The translations under genes and the position numbers were made by a program. From assembly GCA_027604505.1 (NCBI GenBank), contig JADIIX010000001.1, positions 124,001-188,000 of the forward strand: DNA of 64,000 nucleotides, in the 5' to 3' direction. Every line of letters begins with the position of its first letter. Position 1 is the first letter of the stretch. The DNA comes from Gonapodya sp. JEL0774 (lineage: Eukaryota; Monoblepharomycota; Monoblepharidomycetes; Monoblepharidales; Gonapodyaceae). Below are positions 48,357 through 58,003 of the stretch, in pieces. Below the pieces are notes generated by a model, which was not told the DNA's origin, made no database searches, and saw only the letters and a list, made by a program, of their open reading frames with translations.

Positions 48357-50965
48357 ATGAGCGCAGGATCGTCGAACTCAAAGGGACGATGGCCGTCTAA
48401 AAGTTTTGGAAGGGGCTGTGGGCAACGAACCATCGCAGTACTGGCGGTGTCCCTATGTTTCTTCCTCCTCACCGGAGCTCCGTGGACAGCCTCTGCCCAG
48501 TTATCTTCAGACTCCCAAGGCTCCTCAGTCCGCCTCTTCTATGTTCCAAAGCTCGGACTGGACTTTGCTGCCCGACCCGTCTCGTCAAATTCAGAAACTT
48601 CCGACTCGGTCGCTCTGATTTTCCTCGAATCGGTGGCTATCCGTGCAAGGCGGAAGTATTCTGACAAACTATCGGTAGCGGACGGGTCTGGAACCTCGGC
48701 GCTCACAAAGAGACAGTCCACCATTGTATTGACAGACGATAACGATGTCTCATACTGTGGGTGATTACATTACTGTGGTTTTTGCTAGACCGTTTTGCTG
48801 CTCGTGGAATGATGAGGGATCAGGTGATGGCATTGGGATTCCAGGAGCAATCATTTCTGGAGGCCTACCTCTCCTAACATCAGGAAACTGCAGGAGCTTT
48901 CAAAGCCTGAAAATCTTGAAGACATGTGCCAGAGCTTTTCGCAAAGGAGATGTGACACATTAGGATATCGTGGATACCTCTTGGTTGATGAGTGTGGTTT
49001 CTCGGTCCAATACGCCGCATATGTGTTCGAGATCCCCGCAGCGCGGCTGCTACTGGCTGAAATTACCACGCCAATTGCGAACTGATGATTCTCGATTAAA
49101 TAGACGGCACAATTACCCTCGGCACACCGGCCCAACAATTCAACGTCCTGTTTGGTGAGTTGGGAGTCCCTCGAACGGTGGTACTCCAACATCACTCGCT
49201 TTCTCACCCAAACGCACTCCAAAAACAAACCTGTCCCATTTACTAGATACGGGCTCTTCCAATCTCTGGGTGTACTCGACCCTCTGCCTCCCCACCTGTT
49301 CCTCTCACCGTACTTTTTCCTCGGATAACTCAACCACATTCTCGGACTACAACACAACAGGAATCACAGGAACGAATACGACGGCAACAGCAGTGCTGCA
49401 GTATGGGAGCGGCACGCTGGCGGGAGTTGTGGGGACGGTGAGTAGAAGAGAACTTCCAAAAATGACCCAATGCGATTGTGTGGAAGTGTCTCTCCTCCTT
49501 CGGTCAACTGCGGGGATCAAAACGACCAGAATAGCATCTGACCTAGCTGGAAGATTGTCGTGTCCAGATAGAGAGCACCTTTTGTTGTAAGATATCGCAC
49601 TGTTCCGCTGATCGCCAGAATTTGGTTCCATTGTTGGTCTTCTTTGGGTGCTCATACTTTCCTTCCTCTCTCCTTTGACCAATGATTCGCCGTTCTCAAG
49701 GACACACTGCGAATCGGCAGCGTCGCCCTCTCCGGCACCACTTTCATTAGAGCTTCGTCCGCTCAAGCGGCGGCGGGAACCGGGGGGTTCCCCACAGTGT
49801 ACGATGGTATTTTAGGGTTGGGGTATGAGGTAAGGGAGTATGTTTCTCGTTCGGAACCATGGAAGTGTGCTGTTTATTCCATTGTTAATTCCAATTTATC
49901 CGCCGGCGTGTTCACTCTCTGTTGGTGTCATCCGTGCATTAATGGCCTGCAGGCCAAGGAGGCCACGGGTCTCAACCTCACCACCCCTTTCACTGCTTTA
50001 GTCCAATCCAACGTGCTCCCGCAGCCCATTGTTTCTCTGTACCTCAATACCACCGTCGTGGGCAACACTATTACTCAAACGAACCCCCAGGGCGGCCTTA
50101 TCACTTTTGGAGGCTTCAATCAAGCTTTAGTTGGTCGAGGTGGTTTCACCTGGAATAAGGTCGTCACGAAGGGTTACTGGGAGATCGCCCTCACCTCAGT
50201 GGTACTCGGCAGCAATACCACTGTGTATTCGACGTCATCTGTCGGTGCGACGACTACCGCAGTCATCGATTCTGGAACATCGTATATTTTAGCTCCAACG
50301 TCTCATGTGCAAAGGCTGGCCGCTGCCGTGAATGCAACACGCGCCGGAACTCAGTTGGGGTCGGGTACATACACAATGGATTGTGCAGCGGCAGAGAACA
50401 TGCCCGATTTGACGATTAAGTGTGAGTAGGGGAAAGTAGGAACCACTGCATACCATGCGATAGAGTCATGTTTTGCATGTTTGTATCTTCGCTCATCGGT
50501 GTGCGTCGCGTGTCTCGAATCCCAGTCGCCTCAAGTACCGTTACCATTCCTGGTGCTGATCTCGTCATTCAAGATGCCTCAGTCGCTCCGCCTGCTTGCT
50601 ACATGCTCGTTCTCGATTTCGGAACCGAGAGCCAGTTTTGGTTGTTTGGGCAGGTACTTTTGAGGTGAGACCTGCAAAGCACTGTGCTACGAGGGCGTTT
50701 TCTTTGGACTTACATCCTCCTTCCTCTCTACAGGAAGTCATACACTGTTTTCAGCCGTGGTAACGATACGGTTGGATTTGCCGCTGTTTGCAACCCTCCC
50801 GGAAGCTGTTCCGGGTCTGTGTCGACCACCACCTCCTCCGCGACAGCGGCTGCCTCGCCTATCGCTACGGCTGCGGGCGGTCAGAAGGGTGGTGCAATGG
50901 GGAGATCGGGGGCTTCGCTGTGGACAGCGTTGATTACGACACTTGTGGGGCTGGCGGTATTATGA
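48357..50965 (+). CDS. GPI-anchored pepsin-like aspartyl protease 2
   Basis: Seven exons: 48357-48756, 49104-49154, 49247-49437, 49701-49829, 49953-50421, 50526-50664 and 50734-50965; 536 residues. A hydrophobic signal segment (TIAVLAVSLCFFLLTGA) is followed by a short propeptide ending in TKRQSTIV. The mature enzyme starts near VSYYGTITLGTPAQQFNVLF. Active-site motifs are DTGSSNLWV and AVIDSGTSYILAPTS; the second has Ser after Asp-(Ser)-Gly-Thr as in many fungal enzymes. LFGQVLLRKSYTVFSRGNDT precedes a Ser/Thr/Ala-rich tail and a C-terminal hydrophobic stretch (LWTALITTLVGLAVL), a likely GPI signal. Exon 2 is 51 nt, exactly as in the divergent paralogue. An upstream in-frame Met at 48318 is an alternative start. 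Confidence 0.88.
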
Positions 50966-51231
50966 TTGTTTGGGGGTGGGGGGTGACATGGGAAACGGGG
51001 TATCAGACTATGATATGACGCCAAAAGTGAAGCTGGATTGCATTACCAGGTGCTTCGCATTCTTACTTTATTGTTTTGTGTGCAAATAGACGGACCATAC
51101 GATAGGTCGGAAGTGGTTGAGTTTGCTCAAAAACTGTTACTCATGTAAACTGTACAAAATAATCAATTCCCCGCAATGATCTCATCATACAAGAAACTCT
51201 TGAACCTGTGGCAAGCACAGTGTCGTGTTGA

Positions 51232-54062
51232 TCATTTGCCAAGTACACATCCTTCAAATCCCTTCTCCTGCACTTCAAAACATTTCTTCCTGTAGTCCGG
51301 GAATCCAAGAAGGGGCACTAAGAGAACGTGGCGCGTGGGTTGCGTTGGCGTCAGGACACGGCAAGTGTCGCGATTGACTCACTGAACACCCTGGGTTTGC
51401 CCGGAACATTAGCTCCCAAATACCAGCTATTGCACCCTTTCATGAGTGTCATATCCGCAACCGCCTGAAAAAGCGAGTGTGTTGCATATTCATTGTACCG
51501 GTCTTGAACGTCACCAGCAACAGAAAGATCTCACATTTACGTGATTGACCCAAGCATTTTGAGCCTCCTCCGTTGCTTCAATCGTGACATAGTTTTGTTT
51601 GTCAAGCATTGTGATCGTATCAGCGATCCACTGGGACCAGAACGAGACCCGTTAATAATCAATCAGCATTTTACTGAACGAAAGCGTGCCACAAACCTCG
51701 ACATGTTGCTCGATAGCGACAATCATATTTGTCAACACCGATGGGCTTCCAGGTCCGGCAACTGAAGGCGAAAATCACGATGTTGCATTATAAGCGCGCA
51801 GAAACATGATGGTACTCCGTAGGGAAACTCACTGTGGTACACTATTGCACAAACAAACTCGCTATCAGACCGGTGACTATGGTCTTCGAACGCAAGATGA
51901 CTTACTGTTGGGGAATCCGTGGATCAACAGTCCCAAATATTGTACCGGCCCAGCGGACCAGGCGTCCTTGAGAGTGATTCCCTGACGGCCAGTGATTTGA
52001 ATCTTGTCGAGAGCACCAGTCATCGCATCTTGAGATTAAATAAAAAGCTTTGCAGTGACACCTGTGAAGTGTTTCTTAAGACCGTAACTCACCGAAGCCC
52101 GTTGCGCAAACAATGATGTCAAATGGACCGTACGAGCTGCCGTCTTCCAGTTCGATCATTTTGTTTTTACCACCAACAGTGCGAATCGGACGTTCCTTCA
52201 AGCCAGCAACGAGCTTCACGTTGGGACGGTTGTAAGTGGCCCAGTAGCTGGAAAAAATCGTGTGATAAATAACAACCAAAAATTATATGCACACGTCTTT
52301 GAAAAGCGCTTCCGAACTTACTTCGTGTCCGCGCTGTGCACGAATGTTTCGAGTGACGCGATATTAAGAGCTTTTCAAGTGCATTTAAGATGGCAAAGGA
52401 GTTTCTTACCAAATGCGCTTGCAACCTGGCGGATAGTCGGGACAAAGATCTTGTGCTGTCTTCGGATCCTTGACGATTTCCTTGATCTCTGCATCAGATA
52501 GATCAACACATATACCATGGAGTGGGTCGAAAAGAGAAGAAGAAGACTCACTTTTGTGGATGAACGCTTTTGCACGGTCAGAGGTCTCCGGAGTAATGAG
52601 AAAATCAGGGAATGTAACTGGAACGTTACACAAAGATGTTAGGAGGAAGTGCTGATCGACGCGAGAGATGCGTACCATAGAAATTCAATCCTCCCTCCAG
52701 CCACAATTTCTCAAATCGCTCCTCGATTGCTGCATCGTCTCCATAATCCTTCATGAAAACGTCGATCGGGGTTGCGAGGCCATTTGTCAAGGGTGACTCG
52801 TGTTCCTTGCGAAGGAGCTCTTCCATATTGGCACGAGCTTCGGCGATCTCCTGTGCGGTTACTTTTCGGTTACGGGCGGGGATTGTGTCTGTTTGTTGCG
52901 GTTTTGCATCACCTCTGAATCAACTTGAACCACAAAATGCCATTCCGAACTCACAACATGGCGTCCTTTGGAAGACAGTCAAGGAACCGGCCGTTTCGGC
53001 AATAACCGGAACTGTAAATGGATGGTCGTGAATAAGCTTGCGATAAATCGCAAGGCGGAACTGAAGTATTCACCAGATTGAACAGAAGACGATCCCGTCC
53101 CGATCACGGCCACGCTTTTACCTGTGAAGTCCACGCCCTCTCTCGGCCTTAAGTTTGAATTTGATTGTTTGAAATGATTGCACGAAGAAAGTATGCCAAG
53201 AGGATGGTTCTCACCAGGTTTGAGTGTAGTAAACATTCCCACCTGCCTCCACATAGTCCTCAAGTCCGGCAAATTTGGGTTTCTGTCACGGTTTATCATT
53301 AGTTTCTTGGATATGTCGACTAACCCCCGGTAAAGCAACTCACGTTTGGTGCGGACAAACACCCTGACGCCAAAACAAGGTGTCTTCCTTTCCACTCCTC
53401 CGTGGTTGTTCCTCCGTCATCATTTGTTTTGCGCACATTCACCGTCCAACGTTTTCCATCGTCGTCCCAACTTGCTGATTCAACACGGCTGTTGAACTGA
53501 ATGAGAGGTGCGAGATTGTATCTGGCCACCAGATGATTCACATAGTTCTAAATTCAACCGAAAAATGCTCAGCAAATTCTAGCGCATAAACATACGGAGG
53601 AACGAGAGCTCACCATGAGCTCTGGTTGGGGAGCAAACTGTTCACTCCAGTTCCATTCTTGGTAGAGCCCCTTGTCAAACTTGAAAGAGTATTCTCGCGA
53701 ACAAATGTCTACCCGCGCTCCTGGGTACCGATTCCAATTCCAAGTCTGTAGAGGTACATTTAGCGAATAGGAGCGGCTCCGAGTATTTGCACTTCCCAAA
53801 TTCACTTACACCTCCAGGTTGGTCAGAAGCTTCAAAGGCGCGTGTCTTGTATCCTAGCTTGTTGTGGAGAAGATGACTTTGATACAAACCTGAGGAATTC
53901 GTGAGTTGGTTCGGTTGGGACCATATGATGCGGTTTTAACATACCAGCGAAACCAGCTCCAACGATCAACGCATCATAAACTATGAAGGCAAAAGATAAG
54001 AGGTAAGTTTAGCGGGTATCCCTTGTTGGCGCGACACCGGACGCACCCTCGTCAATGGTCAT
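51232..54062 (-). CDS. Baeyer-Villiger-type flavin monooxygenase
   Basis: Nineteen exons (minus): 54047-54062, 53945-53980, 53810-53889, 53614-53745, 53344-53547, 53215-53282, 53074-53147, 52955-53011, 52676-52912, 52552-52617, 52410-52488, 52322-52333, 52093-52247, 51906-52028, 51833-51841, 51697-51761, 51541-51630, 51383-51464 and 51232-51317. All phases fit, 556 residues, the normal family size. FAD site: YDALIVGAGFAG. Then GGTWNWNRYPGARVD, the NADPH Rossmann motif VAVIGTGSSSVQS, FQRTPC, DYPPGCKRI, IVCATGFDAMTGAL, GPGSPSVLTNMI and NSWYLGANVPGKPRVF close the standard BVMO order. Expected reaction: NADPH- and O2-dependent oxygenation of ketones or related carbonyls. The usual His of the BVMO fingerprint appears as Tyr (VYYTQTWP). 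Two exons are only 12 and 9 nt. No biosynthetic partners lie next to it. Confidence 0.92.
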
Positions 54063-54630
54063 CCTGGATGGGGAGTGTGGGAGACACGTGAAGCTTCTGT
54101 GATGTAGTTAGCTGTCTGAAGTTTGAGGCGGATATCACTGTTGATAGCGCCGGGGGATCTATAATTATTCTCTTGACTTCTCGCAAGATTCCTTGTGAAA
54201 TGGTTTACATATGCAGTCGGCATTCGGCAGAGACCTGCCGATTCCATCCAGGCAAACGAAGGTGTGGGACAAGAACCCTTACACCCCTCTCCGATCTCGT
54301 TTCGAATTGTCGCCATTGGGTGTCATCCCTTTTACAATTTTCGACTCCCCTACATATGAGTTTTTGCGGCTACATCCTGGTGGCTAATGCTGATGGTTGC
54401 CTTCATTTTGTTGGCTGGTTAATCGCAACGTCAAATCGCGAAAGGGAAGAACAGGACAGGAGCCGGGGGAATGTGCTAGCAATTCACTACTTTTAGTCAT
54501 CAGTTTGATAAGAGTACGTGCACCTCATTTCCGTGTCTATATTTGGATCGTTTCAGTACATGTAGTGGATGCCATTCTCTGAATAAATCAATATGGAAAC
54601 ATGGTGAAATGCTACGCTATCAGATAATTG
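54063..54630. other. Intergenic region upstream of the monooxygenase
   Basis: About 0.57 kb without a recognisable gene; it should contain the monooxygenase promoter and the 3' UTR of the duplicated membrane protein gene. Confidence 0.6.
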
Positions 54631-56956
54631 TTAGTCCTTTGATTTTTTCCCTTTCTTCCCTCTTCCGGAGCCGACTGGAGGAACCCCCTTTGCAGCACTC
54701 TTCGTGCTGAACGGAGGAGGCCGCGCTCCCGTTTGGCCACTGGTTTGCCCGGACGCCGCAGATTCTGCTGGGGACCCAAGTGGGACATCATCCGAACGAG
54801 TCTTCCGTTGACGAGGTCCCTGCATTTCAGAAGAATCCTTCTCACGTTCAAAGCCTTTCGCTGTTTGCGTTGGCTGCGGGGAGCGCTTTTGGGATGGAAC
54901 ACGGTCCGTCTCGAAAGTCATCCATTGCTGGATCAACCAGACAAACACCCAGTTTCCAAGCGTGTAACCAAGTGCGAAGTTGTGACCAGGGTCAAGTAAA
55001 ATACCTCGATAACTGCCTGGGAGCAAACAGGGCTGTTGGCAAACTAGTACACTCAAGCGATATTGACATGCTCAAGACTTACCGAATATGGTCGTGCTTG
55101 CTGCCACCAAGGTTGGAACTTCATTCATTGCGAGCAACAAGTATGTCACTGCGAGGAAGGGTACATGTGGGAAGAACCCTGGGTCCGCCTCGGGAACTGC
55201 GACGGAGGGGAAGTTTTAGAGAAAATGAGCGATTTGAAACAAAAGCCCTCAATTACTTACTCATATCGGCGGGGAGGATACCTGGAAGGAAGATGCGCGC
55301 GAATCGATTAATGCTGGGAGCAACCAAGAGGGACCCATATGGATACGCTGATGGATGTAAATGTTCTCATGACTGAAGTTTGCATCCAAGATTTTTAAAT
55401 TTAGTCTCACCGCACAGAGGGTGAAGAACGATTTTCCAGAACACAGGAAGATCAGGGTTCGTTGAGTAGTAGTAGCCTGCAATGAGACATCGGGTTGGTC
55501 GATTACCGGAAACTCACCAACAAGTATCACGTACCGAGAGCACATGAGGTGATAAATATTCCAAAAAATTCAGTAAAGCTTTCTCGAGCGGTCTTACTGG
55601 CACGGTCTAGTTCCTCTAGTAGCCAAAATAAAAAAGGGAGGGGGGGGGGGGGGGGGGGGTGGATGGCGCGACAGGGATATATGCCAACAAAAAACAAGAG
55701 GCAAGACTGGCTGCTACTGGTTTCACCTTGGGCCTTTGGGCCGAGCAACGAGTGAAGAACATGCCTCCCGAAACCACCGAAGGCGAGGAGCGCATAAGCC
55801 GTGGCGACAAACACCCACACGCCGATGGTGGATCCGATCAGATGACCGTGCGCGGGATGCAGAATGCCCTGGTAGCTGGCACCAAACACGCTCTCTGCTA
55901 CGGCAGAGAGAGCAGGAATCTCCGAGATTGCGAGAAGGGCATACGTTGTGAGTAGTACAGGAAGAGGGGGTATCAAAGATGGGTCGCTTTGGACTTCAAA
56001 GTAATCAAAACAGTTTCGTGGGAAAACGCGAAAGGAGTGAGAGTGACAACAAAAGAACGTACTCATCCCGAGAGGCAAGATGTCCGAAAAGAATATTCGC
56101 GTGACACGATTGGCGAGCGGGGTGATAATGAGGGAACCATATGGGAATGCTTAACCAGTGAGAACTTGTCATCAAAAGTTCCAGTTGGCTGCGTGTATTG
56201 GACTACAAAGCAAAACCTCAGCTCACCGCAGAGTGGGGATAGAACAATTCGCCAGAATAAATTGAGGGACGAATGGTGATATGAATAGTAAACTAACGCA
56301 GAAAGAGTTGTTTCCGCGTTCACTTGGAGAATACGAAGGAGAAGAACTCACTGAGTGCACATGTGGCAATGTAGCAACTTGTGAATTCGAGAAACAGTGC
56401 GGTCGCCATCCCACTTCCAGCACCCAGCGCAGCTATCGTCGAGTAGACGCAAATCGATGTGTGAGAGTCCTGTTTGCCTCACAGAGCTTGGCATCACAGC
56501 AACTCCTGTCTCACCCTCCACGTTTGGTCCGAGCAAGCGGGAGACCGCATTGGTTCCTGAATATTTTGTCGAAGATACCGTTCCACCGCTTGCCAGCGTT
56601 CGACCATCTTCTGATAACATGGTCGCGACCTCTTCCGACGTCTTTTCAATCACATTCGCCCAGAGCCGTTGCAAGGACTTCTGCTTTTCGATTAAGTATT
56701 GCAGCCGATTCCCTGTTCCAATTGAGACTTCTGAAATGCGGCTACTAGTGGAACCGGAAAAATCCTCAATGGCATCGAAGAGCGCATCGATATCCCTGGA
56801 AGTCGAGGCGAGTTGGGTCGTTAAGGAATAGAGAGAATGCCGTAACTGATCCGCCGGCTCAGAGAAAGATTGTTTCAGATCTGCTTCATCCCAAGAAGGA
56901 TGCGATTCATCTGTCATTGGGCCTGGAGGTGTCCGGTTTGCGTCTATCATCGACAT
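54631..56956 (-). CDS. Unrecognised membrane protein with internal tandem duplication
   Basis: Ten exons (minus): 56515-56956, 56352-56432, 56227-56292, 56063-56149, 55727-55993, 55535-55615, 55411-55476, 55261-55347, 55083-55196 and 54631-55016; every intron is phase 1, 558 residues. A soluble helical head (about 147 residues, with LRHSLYSLTTQLASTSRDID) precedes two homologous membrane units. Unit 1: LFLEFTSCYIATCAL, FWRIVLSPLCGAFPYGSL, NRVTRIFFSDILPLGM, TYALLAISEIPALSAVAESV, FGASYQGILHP, GSTIGVWVFV. Unit 2: EFFGIFITSCALG, FWKIVLHPLCGAYPYGSL, NRFARIFLPGILPADM, TYLLLAMNEVPTLVAASTT, FGSYRGILLDPGHN, GYTLGNWVFV. A basic, disordered tail ends in GKKGKKSKD. I do not recognise the family. The start could be 57013, 56956 or 56917. 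Confidence 0.72.
55640..55659. repeat. Homopolymer of 20 G (C on the coding strand) in an intron
   Basis: The G run sits in the intron before exon 55535-55615 of the duplicated membrane protein gene. On the coding strand it is a C20 stretch acting as the pyrimidine tract of the CTACTAG acceptor. Its length is likely to vary and is prone to sequencing error. Confidence 0.8.
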
Positions 56957-57155
56957 GACACCATGCACCGTAACCGGTAAGCAATAATTGTCAACCCGGA
57001 TCACGGACCGCAAAACGGTCCGATGTCTATTGCTTCCAATGATTTCATCGTATCATCAGTGATGAAACGAGTTAGGAAGCAACCTTACTTGGTTAGTATT
57101 CAGCGATGGAACGCAAGATCGCAATTGGGTGTGAAAGTTTCAGGCGCCAACATTA

Positions 57156-57222
57156 GTGGGTTTCAAAGTTGACTGAAATTGAATTACAATGCGCCAATTC
57201 TCGGCGACTTAAAACTCGCAAC
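57156..57222 (+). repeat. Left terminal inverted repeat of the MITE-like element
   Basis: Begins GTGGGTTTCAAAGTTGACTG and runs to about the end of CGGCGACTTAAAACTCGC; paired with 57669-57735. Confidence 0.75.
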
Positions 57223-57668
57223 AAACGAAAGAATGTAGAGATAATGTAATTTCAGTCAGCGGTGGTTTCAAAGTTCAGGGTTTCATATGATGTCCATTAT
57301 GGAATCTCTACACGCAACACAACCACACCGTGTGTGATGCCACGCAAATCTGAGAGAGCGGACGTATGCTCGAGAACGCTTTGATAGGCTCATCTCTGCC
57401 TCCTCTGCTTGAGACACCCGTTGTGGACAATCCGGACAAGACTTTCGAGCTATAGATCGCAGAACATGCAGGGAATATATGTGGACTTTGTAGCCTGCGC
57501 CTATGGGCTCGTTTCTGGCCACTATTTGCTCGTTGCTGTGTGCGGGCCATGATCGTTATTGTCATATATTTTGTCCGTTCAGACGATTCAAGCAAAATAA
57601 GTGGGAATAAGGAGCTCTTGGAGCTCCTTAAATCTTAAGTGCACATTATTTCTCTCAACTATTAGCTG

Positions 57669-57735
57669 GGAGACGGTTTTAAGTCGCCGAGAATGGACTC
57701 ATTATAGTTCGATTTCAGTCAACTTTGAAACCCAC
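57669..57735 (-). repeat. Right terminal inverted repeat of the MITE-like element
   Basis: Reverse complement reads GTGGGTTTCAAAGTTGACTG and then a diverged copy of the left repeat through the CGGCGACTTAAAAC block. Confidence 0.75.
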
Positions 57736-58003
57736 TATTAATTATTATTGAAAATTTGTGCGCATTATCTGGCGGGTTTCGGAAAACTCGATCAATTCAA
57801 AAAAATCCGGGAAAAGAGTGTGAGAAAGAGAATTTCGAGCCATATGTGACGAAGCATCTTCCAGCTTTGCTGCTGATGTATTGCCTCTGTCTCCTGTAAA
57901 TTTATGGGTTCACTTCTTTTTGACTCCACTCCACCACACTTTTGCCAGAAATAGTCTCTTGATCAGCAATCTGCTCGGGATCTTTCATGTATGCGCAGAC
58001 AAC

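Larger units (their letters stand above)
57156..57735. mobile_element. MITE-like element with terminal inverted repeats of about 65 bp
   Basis: The left end, from GTGGGTTTCAAAGTTGACTG at 57156, and the reverse complement of the right end, ending at 57735, match over about 65 bp with roughly 10 mismatches. Both include the shared inner block ATTCTCGGCGACTTAAAA. TA lies directly outside both ends (57154-57155 and 57736-57737), as expected for a Tc1/mariner-type target duplication. The 580-bp element has no transposase ORF, so it is non-autonomous. Near 57265 there is a partial internal copy of the terminus, and near 57611 a GGAGCTC palindrome. Confidence 0.75.

Noticed and set aside
28500-51000. 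A true biosynthetic cluster linking the synthase, GH26 and proteases
   Set aside because: GCN5 lies among them and strands differ for the proteases; proximity alone is not evidence of a cluster.
57283-57595. Minus-strand ORFs inside the MITE-like element as a transposase
   Set aside because: They are under 100 codons, lack DDE-type motifs and do not span the element.
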